Source: Oceanisphaera arctica (GTDB lineage: Bacteria > Pseudomonadota > Gammaproteobacteria > Enterobacterales > Aeromonadaceae). From it: a stretch of 64,000 nt of DNA. The notes under the pieces were generated by a model. That model searched no databases. It saw only the letters and a program-made list of their open reading frames with translations, and was not told the DNA's origin. Of this stretch, positions 15,539-23,360 are shown piece by piece; position 1 is the stretch's first letter, and the number at the start of each line of letters is the position of its first letter. The stretch spans positions 32,047 to 96,046 of the forward strand of contig NZ_MPZM01000010.1 in the NCBI RefSeq assembly GCF_002936955.1, in the 5' to 3' direction. Position numbers and translations under genes: made by a program.

Positions 15539-17317
15539 ATGACCACGCCCCCTACTACACCCCCTACTACACCGGGCCAGGGCCAGGACCAGGCCCAACA
15601 AGAACGCAGGCAGCAGCGACTCGAAGAACTGAGCGCCGCCCTGATCCGCGCCCTGTCGGCCCAGCATGCTCTGCGTTACCGGGGGCACCGGCTGGAATTG
15701 CAGGGGCGGCCCTATCCGCTGCGCGCACCCCATCTGCACCCGCAGCAGGGGCTGGACGATCTGGGCTCATTTCGTGGCGTCGCCGATGCCATCGCCCTGC
15801 GCCTGCGCCACAACGATGCCGAGCTTCACCGACACTGGCTGCCGACGCCGCCCATCGCCCGGCTGGTGTTCGAACTGCTGGAACAGCTCAGGGTCGAGTC
15901 TCTGGTCGAATCCTGGCACCCGGGCAGCAAACACAACCTGCATCACAGATTTGACGCCTGGTGCAACCAGTTTCAGGCCTCGGGCCAGACCGAAACCCAT
16001 ATCGGGCTCTTGCTGTTCACCCTGGCCCAGATGAGCTGGGTGCAGCTGGGCGGCGGGCCGCTGGAAGAAACCACCGAGATGATGATTGAGTCGACCCGCA
16101 TGTTTCTGCTACGGGAGATAGGCCCCGCCTTCGGTCTGATCCGCCGCCATCGCCATGATCAGGCCGCCTTCGCCGAGCAGGCTCTGTCTATCGCCCTGTG
16201 TATGAACGAGCTGATCGACGATCTCGGCCAGAAGCAAGGCGCCGATGGCAAACAGGAAGAAGCGCTCAGCGAAGACACCAAACGGGCGTTCGGCCTCTTG
16301 CTGGATCTGGAAGGCGGCGATGAAGCCGGCCAGGCCCTGGCCGAACAAAGTCACCATAGTCGCCTGCGCCAGGCCGCCGAGGCATTGGACTATCACGTTT
16401 ACGACGGCAGTTTCGACCGGGAGTGGCCCGCTCACAAGCGGGTGCGTCCCGAGCTGCTGGAGCGCCTGCGAGAAGGTCTGGATAACCGCATCCGTGAGCA
16501 GGGGCTGAACCTGAATGTGCTGACCAAGAAACTGCGCCGCCTGCTGGCCCGCCCACAACGTCAGGGCTGGAGCTTCGGCGAAGAAGAAGGGCAACTCGAC
16601 GGCCGCCGGCTGTCGACCCTGGTCACTTCGGTGGCCGACCGTCGCGTATTCAAGCAGGAACAGCAAGAGCCGAAAGGCGATGCGGTGGTCACCTTCCTCA
16701 TCGACAACTCCGGCTCCATGCGTCCCCATATCGAAAGTATCAGCATGCTGGTGGATACCCTGGCCCGGGCACTGGAACGGGTCGGCGCCAAGGTGGAAAT
16801 ACTGGGTTTCACCACGGGTCACTGGAACGGCGGTCAGCCGCTGCGGCGCTGGCAGCGAAGCGGCCGTCCGGCCAATCCCGGCCGGCTGAACGAACGTTGT
16901 CACCTGGTCTACAAAGATGCCGATACGCCCTGGCGACGAGCCCGCCGCAATATCGCAGCCCTGCTCAAGGCCGACTTGTTCCGCGAGGGGCTGGATGGCG
17001 AGGCGCTGTTATGGGCGGAACAGCGGCTGCTGGCACAGCCCGCCCAGGATCGGCTGCTGCTGGTGATCTCCGACGGCTGCCCCATGGACACCGCAACCCG
17101 TCAGTGCAACGAACAGGATATTCTCGACTTGCACCTGCGACAGGTCAGTGGCCGGCTGGAACGGGAGGGCCGAATCTCCCTCTGCGCCCTGGGCGTGGGA
17201 CTGGATCTGAGCGACTACTATCGGCACAGCCAGCTGCTGGATTTGAGCCGGACTCTGGACAACAAAGTATTCGATGAAGTGCTGGCGTTGATGGGTAAGA
17301 CGCTGGAAAATAGATAA
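15539..17317 (+). CDS. CobT-like protein with C-terminal vWA domain
   Basis: A 592-residue CobT-family protein. A low-complexity start (MTTPPTTPPTTPGQGQ) leads into a helical domain (residues ~20-340) and a von Willebrand factor A domain from about 380 to the end. The metal-ion-dependent adhesion motif is intact as DNSGS (389-393), with downstream ISDGCPMD as the usual threonine/aspartate region. With CobS it forms the hexameric chaperone-like part of aerobic cobaltochelatase. The central acidic linker of CobT is short here. The partner CobN is not encoded nearby. The start at 15539 fits GAGGAAGCCCCAAT upstream. Confidence 0.85.
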   Translation: MTTPPTTPPTTPGQGQDQAQQERRQQRLEELSAALIRALSAQHALRYRGHRLELQGRPYPLRAPHLHPQQGLDDLGSFRGVADAIALRLRHNDAELHRHWLPTPPIARLVFELLEQLRVESLVESWHPGSKHNLHHRFDAWCNQFQASGQTETHIGLLLFTLAQMSWVQLGGGPLEETTEMMIESTRMFLLREIGPAFGLIRRHRHDQAAFAEQALSIALCMNELIDDLGQKQGADGKQEEALSEDTKRAFGLLLDLEGGDEAGQALAEQSHHSRLRQAAEALDYHVYDGSFDREWPAHKRVRPELLERLREGLDNRIREQGLNLNVLTKKLRRLLARPQRQGWSFGEEEGQLDGRRLSTLVTSVADRRVFKQEQQEPKGDAVVTFLIDNSGSMRPHIESISMLVDTLARALERVGAKVEILGFTTGHWNGGQPLRRWQRSGRPANPGRLNERCHLVYKDADTPWRRARRNIAALLKADLFREGLDGEALLWAEQRLLAQPAQDRLLLVISDGCPMDTATRQCNEQDILDLHLRQVSGRLEREGRISLCALGVGLDLSDYYRHSQLLDLSRTLDNKVFDEVLALMGKTLENR

Positions 17318-17372
17318 CCAAAAAATAACATTAAGTTTACAATGCGTAATTGCAAGCATCTGAAATTAAAGA

Positions 17373-17445
17373 AATTAAATTCTGGTCCCAGCCCACAGAC
17401 ACAAGTGGCCCTAACTATTTAAGGGGCCAGATTCGAGTATTGACC
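17373..17445. repeat. Imperfect inverted repeat, possible transposon-end remnant
   Basis: AATTCTGGTCCC faces GGGGCCAGATT, with ATTCGAGTATTGACC at the right edge. From memory this resembles sequences that flank IS200-like REP-associated transposase genes in marine Gammaproteobacteria. No transposase ORF is present, so at most it is a solo remnant. The rest of the 298-base gap holds two hairpins. Confidence 0.35.
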
Positions 17446-17456
17446 ATGGGTATATC

Positions 17457-17552
17457 CTCTCGGCCCGGCAGGAAGCCTGCAGGCCGGGAGAGCGCATGAA
17501 TAAAAAACACTGCCAGTTGTAGGCGACCTGAAGCAGAAGGCTTCATTCGCCT
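17457..17552 (+). promoter_or_regulatory. Leader with two hairpins upstream of TRAP genes
   Basis: Two hairpins stand in a row before the TRAP binding-protein gene: CTCTCGGCCCGGCAGG with CCTGCAGGCCGGGAGAG (17457-17492) and AGGCGA..TGAAGC with GGCTTCATTCGCCT (17521-17552). They may be a 5' leader structure or the terminator of the CobT-like gene. Neither has a T run. Confidence 0.4.
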
Positions 17553-17615
17553 GGCATCACGGAAGGTCACGACTCCCCCCCAGTGGCGGAGCATCAAAAA
17601 CCGGAGCAAGAAGCC

Positions 17616-18632
17616 ATGTTATTCAAGCAACGTTTTATCAAGTCTATGTCCTTCGCCCTTTGTGCGGGCGCCATTGCCGCAGCCAGTTCGATGGCCCATG
17701 CCGCCACCTTCAGGGTCGCGGTCGGTGACGGTGCCGGCAGCGCACAGCACGCGCTGGGACTGAAATTTGCGGAAGAGTTCAAGGCAAAAACCAACGGCAA
17801 ACACGACACCAAGATGTTCCTCAACGGTCAGCTGGGTGACGAGCAGGCAACGATCAACGATGCTTCCATGGGGCTGCTCGACTTCTCCATTCTGGCCATC
17901 AACAACGTGACCCCCTTTTCTCCTACCGTTGGCGTTCTGACCCTACCCTACATGATGCAGAGCCTGGAAGATGCGGTGGCCCTGACTCAGGGCGACGTTG
18001 GCAAGGAACTGACAGAAAATACCATTCGTGACGCCGGTGTGCGCATCGTCGGCTGGACCTATACCGGTTTCCGGGTGCTGACCAACTCCAAGAAACCGGT
18101 AGAGACACTGGCGGATCTGGAAGGCCTTAAGATCCGCGTTCCTCAGAACGAAATCATGATCGATACCTATCGCGCCTGGGGCATCAACCCGACCCCCATG
18201 GCCTGGTCAGAAACCTTTACCGGCCTGCAGCTGGGCGTGGTAGATGGTCAGGACAACCCATATCTCACCGTTTCGGCCATGAAGTTTGACGAAGTGCAGA
18301 AGTACATCACCGATATCCGCTACCTGTTCTCCATCGAGCCGCTGATCGTGTCTGAAGCCGTGTTCCAGTCTCAGCCTGCCGACGTACAGCAGGCCATTCT
18401 GGAAGCCGGTCAGACCGCGACCGAGCACAGCGCCAAATGGCTGGTAGAGCAGGAAGACAAGATCAAGGCCGAGCTGACCGCCAAAGGCATGGAAATCACC
18501 AAGCCGGCCAACGGCGAAAAGGAGTGGATGGAGAAAGCCGTCAACCAAGTCTGGCCCAAGTACTATGACCAGCTGGGTGGCAAGGACAAGCTGAACACCA
18601 TCCTTAAATCCCTGGGACGCGACACCATCTAA
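17616..18632 (+). CDS. TRAP transporter solute-binding protein (DctP family)
   Basis: A 338-residue periplasmic binding protein of a tripartite ATP-independent transporter. ATG 17616 was chosen over the upstream open frame because a clear signal peptide starts there (KSMSFALCAGAIAAASSMAHA, cleaved near residue 29 before ATFRVAVGD) and GGAGCAAGAAGCC precedes it. Family landmarks: LADLEGLKIRVPQNEIM near 170, which holds the carboxylate-binding Arg, and GLQLGVVDGQDNP near 210. The ligand is likely an organic acid, sulfonate or zwitterion. Given the taurine genes 6 kb away and the UspA gene at the end of the unit, taurine or a compatible solute is a guess. A terminator-like hairpin follows. Confidence 0.9.
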   Translation: MLFKQRFIKSMSFALCAGAIAAASSMAHAATFRVAVGDGAGSAQHALGLKFAEEFKAKTNGKHDTKMFLNGQLGDEQATINDASMGLLDFSILAINNVTPFSPTVGVLTLPYMMQSLEDAVALTQGDVGKELTENTIRDAGVRIVGWTYTGFRVLTNSKKPVETLADLEGLKIRVPQNEIMIDTYRAWGINPTPMAWSETFTGLQLGVVDGQDNPYLTVSAMKFDEVQKYITDIRYLFSIEPLIVSEAVFQSQPADVQQAILEAGQTATEHSAKWLVEQEDKIKAELTAKGMEITKPANGEKEWMEKAVNQVWPKYYDQLGGKDKLNTILKSLGRDTI

Positions 18633-18650
18633 ACCGTTGCTGCAACCGGA

Positions 18651-18678
18651 GAGCACCCCTGAACGGGTGCTCTTTTTT
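18651..18678 (+). terminator. Intra-operon terminator/attenuator between TRAP P and Q genes
   Basis: Stem GAGCACCC / GGGTGCTC followed by six T, placed between the binding-protein gene and the membrane genes on the same strand. Partial termination here would yield an excess of the periplasmic protein over the membrane subunits. Confidence 0.8.
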
Positions 18679-18693
18679 CAGGGAGAAATTGCC

Positions 18694-19284
18694 ATGACCA
18701 TCGGCAAACTGATATTCAAGATTATCGACAATATCGAAAACGTGATCTGCAGGACGCTGCTCGCCTCTTTTGTCATCCTGCTCTTCATCCAGATCATATC
18801 GCGCCAGGTATTCGATCATTCATTGTCCTGGACCGAGGAACTGTCGACCTACATGTTTGTGTGGTTCGTTTATTTCGGCGCCAGCTACGCCACCAAGCTC
18901 GCCGCCCACAACAGGGTCACCTTTCAGTTCAAATTCTTTCCGCCCATTGTCGCCGTTATTTCCGAGGCCATCGCGGATCTGATCTGGGTCTGTTTCAACG
19001 CCTACTTTGTTTTTTTGAGCTACGACTTCGTGTTCAACAAGATGAACCTGTTCTGGAAATCCCAGACCCTGGGTTTCCCGATGAAATATGTCTACATGAT
19101 ACTGCCCATTGCCTTCGCACTCATGACCATACGCATACTGCAGGTCAATTATTACAAGCTGATTAAGGGTATAGATATCCGGGATCCCGAATCACTGGAA
19201 GTCGAGAAGCTGATCGAATCTTCCTCTTCTTCTAAAAATTCCACCAGCACAACCGAGTTAAAGCAGGAGCATACCCATGGTTGA
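18694..19284 (+). CDS. TRAP transporter small membrane subunit (DctQ family)
   Basis: A 196-residue protein with four hydrophobic segments (about 22-42, 55-75, 90-112 and 130-155), the standard fold of DctQ subunits. SWTEELSTYMFVWFVYFGAS near residue 50 is the family hallmark. The C-terminus is a hydrophilic Ser/Lys-rich tail (SSSSKNSTSTT). The start was set at 18694, behind GGGAGAAATTGCC. Its stop overlaps the start of the large subunit gene by eight bases, so the two are translationally coupled. Confidence 0.9.
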   Translation: MTIGKLIFKIIDNIENVICRTLLASFVILLFIQIISRQVFDHSLSWTEELSTYMFVWFVYFGASYATKLAAHNRVTFQFKFFPPIVAVISEAIADLIWVCFNAYFVFLSYDFVFNKMNLFWKSQTLGFPMKYVYMILPIAFALMTIRILQVNYYKLIKGIDIRDPESLEVEKLIESSSSSKNSTSTTELKQEHTHG

Positions 19285-20620
19285 ATCATCAGTCGTCATG
19301 ATCCTGTTCGGGAGCTTTCTGCTGTTACTGCTGCTCGGCGCTCCCATCAGTGTGTCTTTGGGGGTAGCCGCTCTGGCGTCTTTTATTTATCTGGACGAGA
19401 ACCCCATCAAGTTTGTGCAGATCGCCTTTACCTCGGTCGGCTCTTTTCCCCTGATGGCCCTGCCTGCCTTTATTCTGGCGGGTGCCCTGATGGAAGCGGC
19501 GGGCATATCCAAGCGGCTGGTGGATCTGGCCGAAAGCTTTGCCGGCCCCTTTACCGGCGGCATGTCGGCCGCCACCGTTATGGCCTGCATGTTCTTCGGC
19601 GCCATTTCCGGCTCGGGTCCGGCCACCACTGCCGCCGTCGGCATGCTGATGATACCCGCCATGATAGATCGCGGTTACGGTAAGGGTTATGCCTCTGCCA
19701 TTACCGCCTCATCCGGTGGCCTCGGTGTGGTGATACCGCCTTCCATTCCCATGGTGATCTTCGGTATTTCCGCCATGGGCATGATGGCGCCTCCCGAGGC
19801 CATTGCCCAATACGGCCAGTTTCAGTCGGTTTCCATTCCCAAGCTGTTTATCGCCGGTGTCTTGCCGGGCATGGTGCTGGCGGGTGGCTTGCTTATCATG
19901 AACTATTTTCTGTGTCGCAAGCACGGTTACAAGGGCACAACCGAAGGCTGGTCGGCCCGCGTTACCCGAACTGCCCTGCGCAAGGGGTTCTGGTCGATAC
20001 TGGCGCCGGTGGTAATTCTGGGCGGCATCTACAGCGGTCTGTTCACCCCCACCGAGTCGGCCATCGTCGCCATCTTCTATACACTGGTGATCGGTTTCTT
20101 CGTGCACCGGGAACTGAAGTTCAAGGACGTGATGCGCTCGCTGGAAACCACCACCTGGCTGACCGGGCGGGTGCTGCTTATCCTGTTTACCGCCACTGTG
20201 TTCGGCCGTCTGCTGGTCGAGAACCAGATCCCGGCCATCGTCGCCGCCTCCATGCTGGAAATGACCACCAACCTGTATCTTATCTGGGCGCTGATCATCT
20301 TCTTCCTGCTGTTTGTCGGCATGTTCATGGAAACCCTGGCCGCCATCATGATACTGACGCCGGTATTGCTGCCGATAGCCTATAACCTGGGCATAGATCC
20401 GATTCACTTCGGCATAGTGGTGGTGTGCTGCCTGTCCATCGGCTTCCAGACCCCGCCTTTGGGCGAAAACCTGTTTATCGCCTCCGGGGTGTCCGGTACC
20501 TCCATCGAAGAAATTTCGGTTCGCGCTCTGCCGTTTGCCGTGACCTCGGTACTCGCGGTGTTCATCATCGCCTACATACCGCAGATCACCTTGTTCCTGC
20601 CCGGACTGCTGGGATATTAG
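19277..20620 (+). CDS. TRAP transporter large membrane subunit (DctM family)
   Basis: A 447-residue, about 12-segment membrane protein, the ion-coupled permease of the TRAP system. Family signatures include LPAFILAGALMEAAGIS near 60-78, FGAISGSGPATTAAVG near 108 and PTESAIVAIFYTL near 258, plus the C-terminal GFQTPPLGENLF. It uses a sodium or proton gradient to import the ligand delivered by the binding protein. It overlaps the small subunit gene by eight bases. A UspA-type gene follows on the same strand after a palindrome. Confidence 0.92.
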   Translation: MVESSVVMILFGSFLLLLLLGAPISVSLGVAALASFIYLDENPIKFVQIAFTSVGSFPLMALPAFILAGALMEAAGISKRLVDLAESFAGPFTGGMSAATVMACMFFGAISGSGPATTAAVGMLMIPAMIDRGYGKGYASAITASSGGLGVVIPPSIPMVIFGISAMGMMAPPEAIAQYGQFQSVSIPKLFIAGVLPGMVLAGGLLIMNYFLCRKHGYKGTTEGWSARVTRTALRKGFWSILAPVVILGGIYSGLFTPTESAIVAIFYTLVIGFFVHRELKFKDVMRSLETTTWLTGRVLLILFTATVFGRLLVENQIPAIVAASMLEMTTNLYLIWALIIFFLLFVGMFMETLAAIMILTPVLLPIAYNLGIDPIHFGIVVVCCLSIGFQTPPLGENLFIASGVSGTSIEEISVRALPFAVTSVLAVFIIAYIPQITLFLPGLLGY

Positions 20621-20640
20621 CGACGGGTTCACTATGATAG

Positions 20641-20666
20641 ACAGGGCCGACAGCTGTCGGCCCTGT
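20641..20666. promoter_or_regulatory. Perfect 26-base palindrome between TRAP and UspA genes
   Basis: Half-site ACAGGGCCGACAG joined directly to its reverse complement. It stands 20 bases after the TRAP permease stop and 28 bases before the UspA start. As RNA it forms a hairpin followed by CCTTATATT, a weak T run. It may be a terminator, an attenuator, or an operator for the UspA gene. Confidence 0.6.
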
Positions 20667-20694
20667 CCTTATATTCACGATGAGGAATACGCCC

Positions 20695-21219
20695 ATGTTG
20701 CCGGAAGTAAACAAGATCCTCTACTGTACCGACCTGTCCAAGAACGCCTCTTACGCCTTCAAGTACGCCGTTTATCTGGCCAGACAGACCGGTGCCGAGA
20801 TTCATATTCTGAAGGTGGTCGAAGAGCTGTCCAGCGATGAACGGCTGACCCTGCAGTCCTACATTCTCAATCAGAGCAGCCGTAAAGAGTTTCTGCATCA
20901 GCGCCTCAATCACGCCCGGGACCAGCTGCAGCAGCGCCTGGACCATTTCTGGGATGTGATAGCGCCACAAGAGCAGCCCATGCGCAGCAAAATCATCGGC
21001 TGCGAGGTAGTAGAAGGTTATCCCACCCAAACCATCCTCAAGCGCTCCAGGGAGCTGAACTGCGATCTGATCGTGATGGGCGCCCACGAGAAGGGGTGGT
21101 TTCATACCCTGCTCGGCAGCGTGGCCAAGAACGTGCTGCGCGAGTCCCGTATTCCCACCCTGATAGTGCCCCGCCCCGAAAAAGTCGCCACTACCGAACC
21201 GGCGACACAAAAGCACTGA
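20695..21219 (+). CDS. UspA-family universal stress protein
   Basis: A 174-residue universal stress protein. The ATG at 20695 has GAGGAATACGCCC in front; an alternative ATG lies at 20680. The fold pattern is clear: KILYCTDLSKNASYAFKYAV at the start and the nucleotide-binding signature MGAHEKGWFHTLLGSVAKN near 132-150, followed by IPTLIVPRP. The G-x2-G-x9-G(S/T) ATP-binding motif appears as GAHEKG...GS. UspA proteins at the end of TRAP operons (TeaD in the ectoine system of Halomonas) tune transporter activity; a similar role here is inference from position. A bidirectional terminator follows. Confidence 0.87.
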   Translation: MLPEVNKILYCTDLSKNASYAFKYAVYLARQTGAEIHILKVVEELSSDERLTLQSYILNQSSRKEFLHQRLNHARDQLQQRLDHFWDVIAPQEQPMRSKIIGCEVVEGYPTQTILKRSRELNCDLIVMGAHEKGWFHTLLGSVAKNVLRESRIPTLIVPRPEKVATTEPATQKH

Positions 21220-21247
21220 TCCCCGGCCTTACACCGGTAATCACCCG

Positions 21248-21282
21248 AAAAAAAAAGACGAGACCGGAGTCTCGTCTTTTTT
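21248..21282. terminator. Bidirectional terminator, copy 1
   Basis: A nine-base A run, stem GACGAGAC / GTCTCGTC with loop CGGA, then six T. It serves the UspA gene on one strand and NCS1 permease 1 on the other. It is nearly identical to the terminator at 23302-23331, so it was duplicated together with the permease gene. Confidence 0.93.
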
Positions 21283-21310
21283 CATTTCAGGGATACGGCC
21301 CCCGCCCCCG

Positions 21311-22747
21311 TTAGCGCTTGGTCCGGAACATCAGCAGATAATAGAAGAGTCCGCCCAGACCGGCACCAAGCAGCCAGCCGTAACCGTTGAGGTTACTCAA
21401 TGCCGGCACCAGTACCGTCGAGATGGAAAATACCGCCGCCATGGCAAACGCCGCCAGCGCCCGGCCATTCCAGCCCTTGTTGTAGTAATAAGCGCCCTTG
21501 GGATCAGATGAGAACAGCTGCTCCATATTCAGTTCCTGGCGCTTGATCAGATAGTAATCGATCACGATGATGCCGTAGAAAGGCGCCACCACAGCTCCCA
21601 GAGCGTTAACGAAGCCGGGAATACCAATCTGGCTGATCACCGATACCCACAGGCCACCGACAAAAAAGGCCACAAAGGCGGTGATAAGACCACCGATACG
21701 GAAGCTGATCACCCTGGGAAACAGGTTGGCCAGATCGTAGGCCGGCGGAATGAAGTTCGCGACCAGGTTGATGCCCACTGTGGCGGCAAAGAAGGTCAGC
21801 GCCGCAATAATGGTCAGCGGCAGGGAGTCGACTCGCTCGACGATATCGGCCGGATTGGTCAGCGCATCACCGAACAGCACCATGGTGCCCGCGGTAATGA
21901 TCAGCGCGATAAAGGAAAAGAAAGCCGCGTTCAGGGGCAGACCCAACAGGTTGCCGATTTTCATTTGCCGTTCACTGCGTACAAAGCGGGTGAAGTCACC
22001 GAAGTTGATCACCACGGCGGCAAAATAGGCAACCATGGTACCGACGATAGCGGCAAAGGCAGCGATATCCCCTCCTTCGTAGTCACCACCACCACTGAAG
22101 ATGGTGCCGACTGCCGGGAGCAGTTCATCGCCGGCTTCAAACCAGACGATGGCCATCAGCACCAGCATTACCACATACACCAGCGGGCCGGCCCAGTTGA
22201 GAAATATCGTGATCTTGTCGATACCCTGCCAGAACAGGGCAATCTGGAACACCCACACAATCACGAAGGCCAGCCAGGCGGTGCCGGACATGCCAAGATA
22301 GGTTTCGCCGCTGCCCGGTCCCCACAGGGCGGTCAGCATCAGGGTGACGGCAGTCGAGGCGAAGTAGGTCTGTACCCCGTACCAGAAGATACCGATGATG
22401 GCCCGCAACAGGGCCGGAAAGTTGGCGCCACGCACCCCCATGCTAGCCCGGATCATCACCGGAAAGGGAATACCGTATTTCACGCTGGGCTTGCCGGTCA
22501 GGTTGACCAGCACCATCACGATGAAACCGGCCAGAATGATGGCTGCCATTACCGCCCAGCCGTTCAGTCCGTAAGACAGGAACAACGAAGCCGCCAGGGT
22601 ATAACCGAACAGGCTCTGAATATCGTTTGACCAGACGTTGAAGATCTCGAACCAGCCCCAGGATCTGTCCTTGTGCTTGATCGGGGCCAGATCCTCGTTG
22701 TACAGCGAGGGATCCCTGTGCTTGATGTCGAGGTTGCTGTCATCCAT
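21311..22747 (-). CDS. NCS1 family nucleobase/hydantoin-type permease, copy 1
   Basis: A 478-residue nucleobase:cation symporter-1 membrane protein with about 12 hydrophobic segments. The N-terminal hydrophilic part contains SLYNEDLAPIKHKDRSW, followed by WSNDIQSLFGYTLAASLF, the NCS1 signature region. NFGDFTRFVRSERQMK near 258 and NFIPPAYDLANLFPRVI near 338 are also family landmarks. Known members carry cytosine, uracil, allantoin, hydantoins or purines; the substrate here is unknown. It is almost identical to the neighbour at 23361-24797 (about 26 amino-acid differences, counted by eye). Each copy has its own terminator and upstream region. Confidence 0.92.
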   Translation of the reverse strand: MDDSNLDIKHRDPSLYNEDLAPIKHKDRSWGWFEIFNVWSNDIQSLFGYTLAASLFLSYGLNGWAVMAAIILAGFIVMVLVNLTGKPSVKYGIPFPVMIRASMGVRGANFPALLRAIIGIFWYGVQTYFASTAVTLMLTALWGPGSGETYLGMSGTAWLAFVIVWVFQIALFWQGIDKITIFLNWAGPLVYVVMLVLMAIVWFEAGDELLPAVGTIFSGGGDYEGGDIAAFAAIVGTMVAYFAAVVINFGDFTRFVRSERQMKIGNLLGLPLNAAFFSFIALIITAGTMVLFGDALTNPADIVERVDSLPLTIIAALTFFAATVGINLVANFIPPAYDLANLFPRVISFRIGGLITAFVAFFVGGLWVSVISQIGIPGFVNALGAVVAPFYGIIVIDYYLIKRQELNMEQLFSSDPKGAYYYNKGWNGRALAAFAMAAVFSISTVLVPALSNLNGYGWLLGAGLGGLFYYLLMFRTKR

Positions 22748-23301
22748 GAATGACTCTCCCTAAATGAATAAAATAATCGGTCCGACACCGAAAAATGGAC
22801 GGGCCGGATCGTACTGGTGTCGGGTGCGACTGGGTGATGCTCTTCATTCTCACATTTCGCTCACGAAAAGCACAACCTATCATTAACAATAATGCGCCAT
22901 CCATTGTAATACAAACCATTTTGTTACCAATAATCTCCTCTTTGTTACAAACACTGATAACAACAAAGGCCCACCACCACTGCCGAAAAAACAAAAACAA
23001 TAAAAAAAACAACACTATAAAATCATGGCCTATGTTCATTGACAGGCGAAGCATCCCTTCACGTCCCCCCATAAAAATCACTATGAGTACAAATACGGTA
23101 TCTTTTTGTTAACAGCAAAGGGCTCGTTCTTCTGATTTTTAGACCTGAACGACCCCTTAAAAGAAAGCTGAATAATACTAAGTTCAGAATAACGACGCTT
23201 GGGTCGGCCATGCCCTTACCTGTCGGATTGTCTTCCCCTCAGTCGTGGTGATCCGGACTTCTTTCAGCCCTCCGGGTTTGCCAGCTTCGCTGGGCAAACA
23301 A
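22748..23301. other. Intergenic region between duplicated NCS1 genes
   Basis: 554 bases without a believable gene. The part from about 22850 to 23110 is much richer in A and T than its surroundings, with runs such as CAATAAAAAAAACAACAC, and probably holds the promoter of copy 1. A small hairpin (GTTTGCCAGC / GCTGGGCAAAC) lies at 23276-23299. The open frames across this part have low-complexity, non-protein-like composition. Confidence 0.6.
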
Positions 23302-23331
23302 AAAAAGACGAGACCGTAGTCTCGTCTTTTT
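23302..23331 (-). terminator. Terminator of NCS1 copy 2
   Basis: A run, stem GACGAGAC / GTCTCGTC with loop CGTA, then five T. Same hairpin as 21248-21282 apart from the loop base, consistent with duplication of gene plus terminator. Confidence 0.9.
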
Positions 23332-23360
23332 CATGGCAGAAATGCTCGTTCCGGCGTTCG

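Noticed and set aside
20641..20666. Palindrome taken as a simple strong terminator
   Set aside because: The stem is perfect but there is no loop and only a weak T run, so the role was left open.
22795..23112. 105-codon open frame between the NCS1 genes
   Set aside because: The sequence is AT-rich and low complexity, the translation is not protein-like, and there is no ribosome binding site; a promoter region is more likely.
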